From Strigamia acuminata (Eukaryota; Arthropoda; Chilopoda; Geophilomorpha; Linotaeniidae), in assembly GCA_949358305.1 (NCBI GenBank), contig OX442314.1:51344581-51408580 (forward strand): 64,000 nt of DNA. The letters run 5' to 3'. Below the pieces are notes generated by a model. The model was not told the origin of the DNA and ran no database searches. It worked only from the letters and a program-made list of their open reading frames with translations. Numbering within the stretch: the first letter of the stretch is position 1; the number at the start of each line of letters is the position of its first letter. Below, one piece after another: positions 30,778 through 40,875 of the stretch. A program made the translations under genes and the position numbers.

Positions 30778-31242
30778 GTGGCGTCCGACTATTCTTTGAG
30801 CGCATTTCGCAAGGCCAAAACCGGATCGACGGAATACCAGTCTCTCTTCAACCGGCACAGAGAAGCCTTCAAAGATTTCCGGGCCATCTACACCGACGGT
30901 TCCAAAAATGACGAGAAGGTGGGAGCAGCCGCCGTGTGTTGTGGACGAAGCATTTCCAAAGTTTTAAATGGAAATGCATCGCCATTCGAGGCGGAACTCG
31001 AAGGAATCCGCCTGGCACTGCAGCAAGTCATGGACTGCAATCACGAAAAAGTAATCATTTATACAGATTGCTTAGACGCGCTGCAGTGTCTGAGTGCGCG
31101 AAAATCTGAAGTGTCATCACTCATGGATTTGCTATTTCAGGTTAAACAAGTCGGATGTGACGTTCGTTTCTGCTGGATACCCAGCCACACAGGAATCCTG
31201 GGAAACGAGGAGGCAGACGAGGCTGCAAGATCTGCACAGTAA
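30778..31242 (+). pseudogene. Non-LTR retrotransposon RNase H domain
   Basis: The frame from 30778 contains FRAIYTDGSKNDEKVGAAAV (first Asp), SPFEAELEGIRLALQQV (Glu), VIIYTDCLDALQCL (Asp) and CWIPSHTGILGNEEADEAA (His/Asp), so all four D-E-D-D positions are present. This is the C-terminal RNase H of I/Jockey-type ORF2. The RT is missing upstream. After SAQ a stop occurs in-frame, but GTAAGT follows immediately and TTTTTTCAG comes about 50 nt later, giving an intron-like segment also present in the copy at 12.88 kb. Confidence 0.8.
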
Positions 31243-31440
31243 GTTAAGACAATTAACTACACGATTTTACATTTTTTTTGTTTTTTCAGGGACAAACAAA
31301 AACGTTCCCTAGGTGGTTAAGGGCTTTTCTACCAATTTTCTCCTGTGATGGTTGGGACCTTGCCGTGGTACAGGAGCTTATTAATACTAACACCAACCAA
31401 ATTCTTCAAGTATTTGTTGCTGCATAATTTGATTCAATAT
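31243..31440 (+). repeat. Shared downstream block of the RNase H repeat
   Basis: A frame reading FLPIFSCDGWDLAVVQELIN and TNTNQILQVFVAA stop is kept in the 12.9-kb copy (FSCDGWNLAEVQELINTNTN) and, broken, at 41345-41430. It is probably the true C-terminus of the element protein. Confidence 0.5.
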
Positions 31441-31546
31441 TGAGCTAAAAACCGACATTTTGTTTTGTTATATCCATAACAACAATCTAAATTAGTATAC
31501 TGATAACTTATTCTTTCTTTATTATGTAAACAATGCCTCGGTCGTC

Positions 31547-31800
31547 AGGCTCTTTTAGAGCGAAGAATTTAAAATGCCACATCAAAATCTTCAGTCCTAT
31601 TACTCTTTGGCCTCCCTTGTTTGGCCGTTACTTTTTTTGCCTCTATTTCTGGCAGTTTTTACACTGCCCTTTTTATTTATTTATATATTTATATTTGTCC
31701 AACACTCTTTGGGCTGAGCCAATTACTCTTTCGTCCTTCATTGACTGCTTTTCTCCACCACTGTCCTCCATCTTTATTAGCTTGATCTTAGCCAACAACG
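31547..31800. repeat. Repeat R1, copy 4
   Basis: Uninterrupted copy; gives the empty site for the MITE at 16329-16587. Confidence 0.8.
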
Positions 31801-32286
31801 ACAGACAAGGGGACCGAGGGAAAAGCAGCCATGTCCCTTGTCTCGCATTAGTGAGTTTAAAATTAGAAAACTGGAGTGTTTGCCACTCCAATATTTGTGA
31901 CGTCACCGGTCAAACCAGATGTGAGCATTCTCCAATGAGTGACCGGTGGCTTGACCCACTTCCACCCCCTTTTGTTTGAGCCAAGAATAAAGCATTCCAA
32001 TTCAAGTTCTCACCACGACTGCCTCGTTCCTTTACCACATCCAACACAATCCGACTGAATCCACGGCAATCCGAAGCCATCCACGCACAGGACACATCAA
32101 AAACTGTACCATTAGAAATGAAACTCGTGCCACTATTCCGTTTAGGAATTTAACCAAACTAGAAGTAAATGGCGGTGATAAAAAAATTTCCAAACAACAA
32201 GTGCGGACGTTGATCAAAAAGTGTGAAAACGTACAGGAGTTTCGCCTGACGACCGGGACGAATGCCTCCCAGCATCAAAGTTAATC
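31801..32286. other. No gene recognised
   Basis: Short frames only. Confidence 0.35.
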
Positions 32287-32548
32287 TTTCACAAAGAAAT
32301 TCAAATCTATGAATCTAGTGGAAATGGGAGCATCACACCTAATATTCAAAAGCTTTTGGATGCATTACTGACAATACAGCCTACATCGATTGAAAGTGAG
32401 AGAGCGTTTTCTTCGTAAGCCAATTTCAAGACAAAAAAACGATCTTCACAGAGTGATTTAAAATCACTCTGTGAAGATCGTTTTTTTCACTGAATGCTGT
32501 TTTTTAAAAGCCTACTTTTTACATCTGCAAGAGGATAATTAATAGTTC
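32287..32548 (+). pseudogene. hAT transposase C-terminus, copy 2, with a palindromic insertion
   Basis: FHKEIQIYESSGNGSITPNI leads into QKLLDALLTIQPTSIESERA and FSS, then stop. The sequence is then interrupted by a perfect 27-bp palindrome (arms 32433-32459 and 32461-32487 around one base). The family end continues after it (AAAAGCCTACTTTTTACATC). It extends further upstream than the copy at 5863. Confidence 0.75.
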
Positions 32549-32559
32549 TTCTAATTATT

Positions 32560-33075
32560 GCCTTGTTAATTCTGAATTTCTTCTGTTGTTTATCTATTTT
32601 TTATATTATTTTTGATTTTCTCATATTCCCATGTTAAACATAGTTTAAGCCTTTTACTTAATGCTGTCAGTTATCAATACTGCGTTGCCATCTGAATGTA
32701 TGCTTCCTTTGATCTAAGTTTTCTTTGTTTGCATCATTTGTATTATAAAATCAGACTACCGTAGACTTGAATTTCACTGAGAGCAGTTGTGTTTCTTTGT
32801 CTTTCTCCCTGTGTCCCTGGACCTTAGGTTTTAGAACCCCATAGAACCCACTTATCGAATGTGACAAAAGCACTTTGCATCTATTTTCCGCAACCATGTC
32901 CCTCGAGCGTGCCGACCGCAAGCGTGCCGACCGCGAGGAGCGCGCCGACCGCGAGGAGCGGCAAAGAGCTAAGACCGTCGCGAGCGCACCGACGAACTAA
33001 AATAATTTTTTTGATTTAATAAATCTTTAATAGCCACTGTCATGGCAGAGGAATCTGCATTTGACATGTGATAAA
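32560..33075 (+). repeat. Family F, copy 3 (MITE-free)
   Basis: Matches copies 1 and 2, and includes the 33-codon frame SLERADRKRADREERADREE (32896-33000). It shows the uninterrupted TTAA target of the MITE found in copy 1. Confidence 0.75.
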
Positions 33076-33533
33076 CTGTACCCGGACTGTTGCTGTGGCT
33101 CAGCCTAGATAAATGGAGAAGAAAGAAAAGAGAAAGAACATGTTTCTAATTTGTTTAATTTTACAATACTTGTTGGTATACAATATTTTTTGTTGTTCCA
33201 TTGTCTGTGCAGATGTAGAGATTGGCGGTTTGCCGACATACTATGTAGTGACCTCAAATATGCTTATTTGAGTGCGCACCATATTTCCATTTTGTCTTAT
33301 GAAGATATCGAACATTCCTATATGTTTTGTTTCAATGTATATTGAGATAAAACATACGTTAATTAAATATAAAACAAGATACAATATTACCCAAATAATA
33401 TCGTGTCTTGCAGCAAGTTTTGGCCCAGCAACAGCGTCAACCAATCACGTTGCAGCGTGCATTGCTTTGATGATGCTGCTAGGCGTGTGCCTGGGCGGAG
33501 CATCCCTTCCCCTCGCGCGTGCCCGGCTCAATT
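33076..33533. other. No gene recognised
   Basis: AT-rich to 33400, then GC-richer. Nothing assigned. Confidence 0.35.
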
Positions 33534-33650
33534 GTTGCACACGACCCGAAGGCGGCCGTGTGTGATCTTTGTGCAACTCGTCATCTGCGCAGCTTTACTG
33601 AGCAGATTTAGGAGTGAGCCAAACGGTTTTGGCCCACTCTTCCTGCACTC
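33534..33650 (+). ncRNA. Two larger stem-loops upstream of the hairpin array
   Basis: GTTGCAC/GTGCAAC (33534-33540, 33571-33577) encloses a second stem CACACG/CGTGTG (33538-33543, 33557-33562), the two registers overlapping at CAC. A second hairpin pairs GAGTGAGCCAAA with TTTGGCCCACTC (33611-33641), with two mismatched positions. They may belong to the same structured transcript as the array at 33821-34034. Confidence 0.3.
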
Positions 33651-33820
33651 TTGATTCCACCTCCAAACTGTTCACAACCGTGTCAAACTTCTGCCAAAAC
33701 TGCAAAGTGTGATCTGTGATTCTTGGACGAATTGAGTTTCATTGCTGGTCTGTACCCACTGTACGGAATAGCGCTTTCATTGCTTGAATTACTACGCATA
33801 ATTTAAGCCATTTCTGTGTG

Positions 33821-34034
33821 GAATTGACATTGAGCTTGCTCTGTCAATTTGTAGTTCTTTGTGTCGAGCTTGCTCCACAAAGAAATTTGTGTGTTAAGAC
33901 GGATTGTTACGTCGAGCTTGCTCCGTAATAATCGAACCGCTGTGTGAAAGACGTATTCTCGTGTCGAGCGTGCTCTACGAGGATTTTAGCATATTTAGCA
34001 ACGTATTTTGGCATTGAGTTTACTCTGCCAAAAT
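33821..34034 (+). ncRNA. Array of five covarying hairpins (structured RNA or DNA element)
   Basis: Five units start at 33821, 33855, 33903, 33955 and 34005. Each has a 9-bp stem closing a 12-nt apex TYGAGCTTGCTC (Y = C or T). The 9-bp arms differ completely in sequence between units yet remain paired: GAATTGACA/TGTCAATTT, TTCTTTGTG/CACAAAGAA, ATTGTTACG/CGTAATAAT, ATTCTCGTG/TACGAGGAT and ATTTTGGCA/TGCCAAAAT; the exceptions are G-T pairs. The apex is itself a 4-bp stem GAGC/GCTC with a 2-nt loop; unit 5 has GAGT/ACTC, a compensated double change. Spacers carry a loose GTGTG..AAGACG motif. No coding frame explains this. It could be a leader of an unidentified element or a novel ncRNA. Confidence 0.6.
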
Positions 34035-34310
34035 CCCGCGCTCACACAACGCCATCGACGCCATCTTGGAGCCAACGGTCAACTGTGAGTGTCCAAGTAC
34101 GAAGAGAAGCCAGATCGACCCAGTCATTACACTTATTATTTTGCATTATATTCGTGTGTATTTAGAACAATTAAAACAATCTAATTTTTCCTTTTACTCT
34201 CCGTGTAAAAATCATTCCCCTAGACAACCATTTAGCCACAGAGTAGAAGTCCTGTACGGCATCTCACCGACGATTGCATGTTGAATTTGTATAATTTAAT
34301 AAGTAAAAAC
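34035..34310. other. No gene recognised
   Basis: Downstream of the hairpin array; GC-moderate then AT-rich. Confidence 0.3.
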
Positions 34311-35107
34311 CCGGATCGCCGCAACTATTGCAAACTAAAAGTGACCACCCACTACCTGGACCTCAAACAACACATCAAGAACTCATTATTCATTATACAC
34401 TGGGGAGCCAACATGCTATTTTGCAAATACGGGCAAAGAAATTCAGGCCGCTAACACTAGAATCAAATCCTAAACATTTGCAATGCGCCTAATTAATGCT
34501 AGATTCCCACTTGTCTGAATAACATGACAGAAAGGTTTCTGCAACACCCACAGGAACATTCTGACAGGATGGCCCATCCACACTATTTTCTGTAGAATCC
34601 AATGCATCCTGGTCTTCCAGGATGGTGTTCGAATTGCGCCGCATATTACGAGACTGAATGCTAACATACGAGTCCAAAATTTCCTGTGTAACCACAATCT
34701 AACAAGGAGATATCAATTTTAGAATTGAAAAAAAATGTCTAAATTCATCAACCACAACTCTAAACAGGAAATTCAAGACTTTCAAAAAATTAATAAAAAA
34801 AACGTAGCCAATATTAGGATAAAATAATACCAGCATGAAAGTTCAAATAAAATCTCAAATGCTACAGGTTTTTATAGTATAAGATTAGTATGTCTGGGTG
34901 ACCAAAATGCATTTTTTTAAAAATTTGCATTTATCAATTTCAATCACATTGGAGAATGCTAGACTCGCATATTCGAATGCAGGCTTACAACACCCAAACA
35001 ATTTGTCGCTATTGTCCGAGAATAAATGAATAAACAGAAAGAAATTTTAACCAAAACAAACCACCGTCTCAAAATCCTTTCTTAATTCTGTTACATATGT
35101 GAGAAGT
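34311..35107 (+). repeat. Family E copy B, left part
   Basis: Coding-like remnant (KLKVTTHYLDLKQHIKN, LFIIHWGAN) at 34320-34500, then the non-coding E sequence. Interrupted after AGAAGT (35102-35107) by the Gypsy element. Confidence 0.7.
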
Positions 35108-35108
35108 G

Positions 35109-35249
35109 TGTTATCAGGAATGACGAATGAATGACAGGTCAGTGTGAAGTCTAACTAACAAGTGATTTATTATAAGTACAAGTACAATTTATATATGTCG
35201 GGATACGTCATACGTTCGTATGACGTAAATACAATTAGCCAATTACACA
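35109..35249 (-). repeat. Gypsy 3' LTR
   Basis: 141 bp, identical to 39301-39441. Contains an AATAAA within TTATAATAAATCACTTG (minus strand) and TATATAAATTG as a possible TATA box. Confidence 0.95.
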
Positions 35250-35265
35250 TCTCCCCTTTTCAAGC

Positions 35266-38200
35266 TCACAAATTCGTACGAGTCGGTCTTTTAACTTCTC
35301 TGCCGGATCTGGTAAAATATGGAGATCCTGTGGGAGCGTTGGGGCGAATAATTCTTTCGTCTGGATTTACCGGGTGATCTGTGTTGATCAATTCTTCTTC
35401 TTCTTCCTCCTCTTCCTCCGTCTGATCCTCGTTTTCTCCCGAGATTACCTCTTCGTCTTCGGCTGCTGGAGCAATGTCGGGAAGTGGTATCAAGTGAAAT
35501 CGGTTCCGTCGGATCGTTCTCTTATCGGTTTCGACGATGTATGATCGGGGTGATGTATCGAGTTGTTTTATACGTCCTTCGCGTCGTAGATCGGTGATCC
35601 AAACAGTTTCGCCGATTTTTAGTGGATGTAGTTCTCGTACGCCGTGGTGTCTGTCGTAATTCGTTTTCTGTGTTTTCCGTCTGTTTTCTTCCTTCTGGTG
35701 TAACGTTGATTCGTTCGGTGTTTTCGGATTTAATTTCAAGCTGATGATAGGGACTGACAAATTTCGAATAGCTCTTCCGTTCAGCAGTTCGGCTGGTGAA
35801 AATCCGTTTGCAAGAGGAGTTGCGCGGTAAAGCTGCAGTGCGCGATAGCCGTCATCCGCTTTTTTCAAGCTTCGTTTTATGATTTTCACCGCTGCTTCGA
35901 CGAATCCGTTACTTTGAGGAAATCCGGGGCTACTCGTGACGTGAGTAAACTGCCATTCTTTGGCGAACGTCCGAAATTCCGAATTCAATAATGGTCCAAA
36001 ATGTGTTCCGTTGTCGCTGTAGACGACTTCGGGCGATCCTTGTTCCAAAAATAAAGATTTTAAATGCGTTTTTGTCGTTTTCTCGTGAAGGCTTGTCATC
36101 GGAAAAATAAATGGAAATCGTGAGAAGTAATCGGTAACGAGGAGATACCATTTGTTCTCCAGTTTAAATAAATCCATCGCAATCTTTTGCCATGGTCGCT
36201 TTGGAAATTCGGATGGCATCAACGGCTCGTGTCGGTTATTCGTCTCCTTGATGCATTCGGGACAGGTTTTAATCAATTCTTCGAGCTGCGTCGACAAACC
36301 TGGCCACCAAACCGATTGTTTTGCCAAGGCTCTGCATTTAGTTATTCCAAGATGGGCGCCGTGAATTTTTGCTAACATTTCCTTCTGGAGAGCCGCCGGA
36401 ATCACGATACGAGACGCTTTGAGCAAAATTCCGTCATCAACAGTGAGATCCGTTCGATGTTGCCAATAGTCTTTAACGAGTGCGGGAACTTTGTTTTTCG
36501 GCGGCCAATAATGTTGTGAAAATCTGATGAGATGTCTGCAAATTTCGTCTTCTTGCTGTGTTTTCGTGATTTGTTGTAGACGTTCGTCCGTGGCTGGAAG
36601 TGATCTGGTCACCAAATGTACGTACGCGACTATTTCTTGGTCTAGATCGTAATCGCCCTCCGTTCTTTCGATTGGTCGGCGAGAGAGAGCGTCGGCGAGT
36701 CCCAAATCTTTTCCCGCGATGTGAACCACTGTATAGGCGTGACGCTGGAGTCGTAACCGCATTCTCTGGAGTTTCGGGGTTAATTCGTTGAGTGGTTTGG
36801 TCATGAAGATCGGAACCAGCGGCTTGTGATCGGTTTCTAATCGGATCGGGATGCCTGTAATAAAATCTTGAAAACGGTCGCATGCCCAGGTAAGTGCGTA
36901 TCCCTCTTTATCGATCTGTGCCCAGTTAGTTTGAGCCGATGTGAATGCCTTTGCTGCGTATGCAATAGGCCGAAACTCGCCGCTATCTTGTCTTTGTTTT
37001 AACACGGCTCCAACCCCGTAACTTGATGCATCGGAGGAGATTACAGTTTCTCGTTTCGGGTCGAACCAAGCGAGGACGGGTTTTGCTGATAATGCGAGTT
37101 TCAGTTTTTCGAACGCTTCGTTTTGTATCGGGCTCCACAAGTATTCGTTTTTCTCTCGTAGTAAATCGTTTAGTGGGTGTGCTAACGTAGCTAGGTGTGG
37201 AATAAAACGCCCTAAGTAATTGATTGTACCGAGAAAACTACGAAGTTCCGATTTGTTTTGTGGCGCAGGCATTTTAGCTATCGCCTCAATTCGATCGTCG
37301 TCGATGTGTACCCCTTCCGAATCGATAATATGGCCCAAAAACTTGATGCTTGTCACACCGAAAACGCACTTCTCTTTGTTCATCGTCACGTTTTTTTCAA
37401 ATAAACGTTTCAAAACGGCCCGTAATCGTTCGTCGTGCTCCTCGATCGTGTCTCCGTAAACCAAAATATCGTCAACGTTACACTGGACGCCGATTAATCC
37501 TTCTAGAATTTCCGTCATCCGTTTCTGAAATACCTCCGGAGCCGCAACGATGCCGAATGGTAAACGAGTGAATTTAAAACGTCCGAATGGTGTGATGAAT
37601 GTGGTGAGGAGTTGCGATTCTTCGTCCAATTCGCATTGCCAAAATCCGTGGTTAGCGTCCAATTTCGAAAAATACTTCGCTTTCCCGAGGCGTCCAAATA
37701 GATTTTCCGTGTTTGGCATCGGAAAAATTTCTCGTTTGATGTAAACGTTGAGTGGAACGTAGTCAACGCACATTCGGATGGATCCGTCGGGTTTCGGAAC
37801 TGTGACGAGACCGGAACACCAGTCGGTTGGCTCGTCCACCGGCACGATAACGCCCAAAAGCAACATTTTGTCTAAACTTTTCTTGATCTCGTTTAGTTTC
37901 GGAATCGGGGCCCGGCGCGGTGTGGTTAGAGCATGCGGAATCGCTCCATCTCGTAATCGTATTTTGTATGGGATTTTAACGCACCCAAGACCTTGAAAAA
38001 GCTCTGGATACTCGATTTCTGGTCGTACCGAAGTGTGAGTTGTTTCCGTCGTTTTTATACTCCGCACGCGTTTCACGATCCCCAAATCTTCACATGTGTC
38101 GCCGTCCAGCAATGAACGACCGAGATCTTTGACCACGAATATCTCCGTAAGTTTTTTCTTTCCGCGATACGAAATCTCATCCCAAAAACTTCCCATGGTC

Positions 38201-39237
38201 TCCAAAGCGTTTTGATTTGCGCCTTTTAATCGTCTCTCGGGCTTCCGTAATCTAATTTCTGAAAAATAATTGTTAAATGTTTCGAGCGAAATGCAAGTGA
38301 CGTCTGCTCCAGTGTCGGCCCGGAATGATAGCCGCACGTTCCGTATTTCGGCCGAAATGCTCCATCGTGTTGTTTTTTGTACCGGAGCTTCGGTCACAAC
38401 GTGTCCCAAAAAGTGATATTCGGACTGCTCATCGTCATCTGCGTGTACGATCTCGATTTTTGCCGATTTGACCGATCGACACACACGTGTATAATGTCCG
38501 GTTTTCTTGCAATTTGCGCATTTTGATAAGGCGGCGGGGCATGTGGATGAAAAATGTACGTCGTATCCACAGTTTCTGCAAGGTCCGTCGTTATCTTTTG
38601 TTTTCGGAGTCATTCGCGCTGATTTTCCTCGGTATTTCCTTTCCGGTTGGTCAGTCCGAACGCGTCCTACTTCTGTTTTAATGTCGAGCGTTGGTCGTAA
38701 TTCTACTTGTTGTCGTCGAACTTGTTCGTTCATTCGAACCGTATCGATAGCTTTTTTTAACGTTAGATCGTCCGCCAACTGTAATTTTTCGCATAATTGA
38801 CGATTTCGCAAACCCACGACGATCCGATCGCAGATCAATGTTTCGCGGAGATTATCGCTGGTCAACTTGTCCAATTCGCAATTGTCGGCCAATTCGTATA
38901 ACGCGGTGATAAAATCGTCCACCGATTCGTCTTCATGTTGGATTCGTTGATTGAAACGCGCTCGTTCGAAGATCAGGTTTTTCTTTGCGACGAATAATTT
39001 ATCGAAAGCTGCGATGACGGAATCGAACTTTTTTAATTGTTTCGGAGTCAGATTCGCTTTTTTTAAAACGTGTTCCGCCTTCCTGCCCATGCTGTATAAC
39101 AAACCGTCGATCTTGTCTTCGTCTGTTTTCTCGCGGAGTCCAGAAAAGTTCAAAAATCGTACGAATCTCGTTTTCCATTCGGGCCAGTCGGATGGAGTTG
39201 AAAAGTCGAATTGTTCGGGAAACGGAGTGGTCGTCAT
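35266..39237 (-). CDS. Gypsy Gag-Pol polyprotein, single 1323-codon frame
   Basis: Order along the protein: Gag N-part; two zinc knuckles at about 220-253 (CRNCGYDVHFSSTC, CANCKKTGHYTRVC); retropepsin with FRADTGADVTCIS (about 305); RT with YFSKLDANHGFWQCELD, FTRLPFGIVAAPEVFQ and the active site CNVDDILVYG; RNase H with VISSDASSYGVGAVL and ETDHKPL; integrase with its HHCC zinc domain (KIHGAHLG...CPEC) and the D,D,E core (AMDLFKLE, VVYSDNGTHFG, GFPQSNGFVEAAVK). The C-terminus is acidic (a run of Glu) and ends with YFTRSGREVKRP, a tail typical of mag-group elements. Gag and Pol share one frame with no stop or frameshift. The element copies itself through RNA in cytoplasmic particles. All catalytic residues I can check are present. 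Confidence 0.95.
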   Translation of the reverse strand: MTTTPFPEQFDFSTPSDWPEWKTRFVRFLNFSGLREKTDEDKIDGLLYSMGRKAEHVLKKANLTPKQLKKFDSVIAAFDKLFVAKKNLIFERARFNQRIQHEDESVDDFITALYELADNCELDKLTSDNLRETLICDRIVVGLRNRQLCEKLQLADDLTLKKAIDTVRMNEQVRRQQVELRPTLDIKTEVGRVRTDQPERKYRGKSARMTPKTKDNDGPCRNCGYDVHFSSTCPAALSKCANCKKTGHYTRVCRSVKSAKIEIVHADDDEQSEYHFLGHVVTEAPVQKTTRWSISAEIRNVRLSFRADTGADVTCISLETFNNYFSEIRLRKPERRLKGANQNALETMGSFWDEISYRGKKKLTEIFVVKDLGRSLLDGDTCEDLGIVKRVRSIKTTETTHTSVRPEIEYPELFQGLGCVKIPYKIRLRDGAIPHALTTPRRAPIPKLNEIKKSLDKMLLLGVIVPVDEPTDWCSGLVTVPKPDGSIRMCVDYVPLNVYIKREIFPMPNTENLFGRLGKAKYFSKLDANHGFWQCELDEESQLLTTFITPFGRFKFTRLPFGIVAAPEVFQKRMTEILEGLIGVQCNVDDILVYGDTIEEHDERLRAVLKRLFEKNVTMNKEKCVFGVTSIKFLGHIIDSEGVHIDDDRIEAIAKMPAPQNKSELRSFLGTINYLGRFIPHLATLAHPLNDLLREKNEYLWSPIQNEAFEKLKLALSAKPVLAWFDPKRETVISSDASSYGVGAVLKQRQDSGEFRPIAYAAKAFTSAQTNWAQIDKEGYALTWACDRFQDFITGIPIRLETDHKPLVPIFMTKPLNELTPKLQRMRLRLQRHAYTVVHIAGKDLGLADALSRRPIERTEGDYDLDQEIVAYVHLVTRSLPATDERLQQITKTQQEDEICRHLIRFSQHYWPPKNKVPALVKDYWQHRTDLTVDDGILLKASRIVIPAALQKEMLAKIHGAHLGITKCRALAKQSVWWPGLSTQLEELIKTCPECIKETNNRHEPLMPSEFPKRPWQKIAMDLFKLENKWYLLVTDYFSRFPFIFPMTSLHEKTTKTHLKSLFLEQGSPEVVYSDNGTHFGPLLNSEFRTFAKEWQFTHVTSSPGFPQSNGFVEAAVKIIKRSLKKADDGYRALQLYRATPLANGFSPAELLNGRAIRNLSVPIISLKLNPKTPNESTLHQKEENRRKTQKTNYDRHHGVRELHPLKIGETVWITDLRREGRIKQLDTSPRSYIVETDKRTIRRNRFHLIPLPDIAPAAEDEEVISGENEDQTEEEEEEEEELINTDHPVNPDERIIRPNAPTGSPYFTRSGREVKRPTRTNL

Positions 39238-39300
39238 CGTAGCGAAATTTCACGAATGATTTGAGTTTAATTTTAAGTCGGTTTAACCGCTGCCACCATG

Positions 39301-39441
39301 TGTTATCAGGAATGACGAATGAATGACAGGTCAGTGTGAAGTCTAACTAACAAGTGATTTATTATAAGTACAAGTACAATTTATATATGTCGGGATACGT
39401 CATACGTTCGTATGACGTAAATACAATTAGCCAATTACACA
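39301..39441 (-). repeat. Gypsy 5' LTR
   Basis: Identical to 35109-35249. Followed on the minus strand by CA and the primer-binding-like TGGTGGCAGCGG. Confidence 0.95.
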
Positions 39442-39447
39442 AGAAGT

Positions 39448-40480
39448 TTATTATGTACAAACAGAAAAAACAAATGACTTGGAAATCCAGCAGAAACAGC
39501 ACCGCACACAAAATTTAAAACGTCGAAAACAAATATAAAATTGAAAATTAAAAATGAGAATTCTTTCATTTAGGTCCGTACCGTAATAATAACCTCGATT
39601 ACTTGAGTGACAAAAATGAATTTTTTTAAATGATGTTTATCATTTATCAATTTCATCAAAATACTATTTCTGGTTGACCAAAATGCATTTTCAATTGGGG
39701 AATGCTACACTTACATATATCAAATGCAGGCTTACAACACCCAAACGATTTGTCACCATTATGCCAGAATAAATGAATAAACGGGGAGAAATCTTAACGA
39801 AATCAAACCATCGTCTCAAAACCCTATCTTAATCCTGTTCCATGGTTATGCGTGGATACAATTATTAATAAATACGATCTAAAAACAATGGTGATTCTGA
39901 GAAGTAACGAACACATAAAAATGCCTTGAATTCGAGAAAAAATATCGGATGAAAATGGCGTGCAAAATGACACTTTCGACCATGAAGAAATGTTAACTCG
40001 ATTCAATCCATCGACTCGCAACCAGCCTTCATCTAGTACCTCGGTTACTGCATAAATACGACGGAAAAACCACGGGAAATTGCGACAAATACGGAACCGA
40101 AAATAATGCTTCGATGCGAGAAGAAACAACGGCTGGAAACGACGTCCGAAATAGAGGAAGAAACGAGATCGCTTTGTCTCGATTCATGGTACGGGGTTCA
40201 CAAACGAAAAACGAGGGAATAGCTACTCTAGATAAGACAAATCTCTAGTTTGCGTCCATTTTATATCAGAACTGCGACTACGGTAGTTTACCAAAAGCAT
40301 CCAATTATTTTATCAAAAAATCCAACTTTTGACGTAACATTGATTAGCCAATAATTTAAAAAAAAAAAAATTTTTCCATTATAGGAGTATTTATTATTTA
40401 TATTTGTAACGTCGCTTATTCGTTACTTGAGTTTTCAGCGCCCCTATCGGGCATTTGATCAGCCATTAACACATTAATGC
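39448..40480 (+). repeat. Family E copy B, right part (insertion-free reference)
   Basis: Continues copy B. It gives the empty sites for the D and Mutator-like insertions in copy A (TCATTTATCAATTTCATC at about 39640, CTTTCGACCATG at about 39972). Confidence 0.75.
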
Positions 40481-40689
40481 ATCAGTCACACGTTCATATC
40501 AAAACTGAATCAGTTTTATTTTATGTTTTCAATTTACGTAATCAGTTTTATTCTATTTGTTTTTGATTCATGTCATTTAGGGTTTTTAGTGCTTTTCAGT
40601 GCTTTCAATGATATAATTTTAGTGTTTTAGTCTAATTATATTTCAACATTTAGTTCACTTTTGTTTACAATTTGAGTTAGTGTGGTCTT

Positions 40690-40875
40690 TGCTGTTAGAG
40701 TGACCCCTCCTCATTTGAAGGGGATTTTGGTGTTCTGTTTTATTCCCCTTTTCCTTATATAAACAACTTTTATGACACCCACCCTATTGGTGCCTCACAT
40801 CTTGAAATAAAATAAACCAGTCTCACATTTTCAACTGACCAGTCAAGTCGTGTCATTTTGTCTCTCTCAAAACTA
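40690..40875 (+). mobile_element. Possible solo LTR
   Basis: TGTTAGAGTGACCCCTCC, a TATA-like TTATATAAACAA (about 40755) and AATAAAATAAACC (about 40805) follow each other in LTR order. No second copy in the window, so weak. Confidence 0.25.

Larger units (their letters stand above)
35108..39441 (-). mobile_element. Intact Ty3/Gypsy (mag-like) retrotransposon with identical LTRs
   Basis: The element lies on the minus strand. The LTRs (35109-35249 and 39301-39441, 141 bp, TGTGTAATTGG...CTGATAACA) are identical base for base. A primer-binding-like site TGGTGGCAGCGGTTAAACC follows the 5' LTR after two bases, and a polypurine tract AAAAGGGGAGA precedes the 3' LTR. AGAAGT flanks both sides (35102-35107, 39442-39447), with one extra G at the left junction. 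It sits inside family E copy B; copy A shows the empty site (about 7606-7650). Identical LTRs and an open gag-pol frame mean a very recent insertion. Confidence 0.95.

Noticed and set aside
33821-34034. CRISPR-like array
   Set aside because: The constant part is the hairpin apex and the variable parts are paired arms, not independent spacers between direct repeats; a eukaryotic setting also argues against it.
36152-39259. Plus-strand ORFs opposite the Gypsy polyprotein
   Set aside because: They are short frames antisense to a well-supported coding region and match no family.
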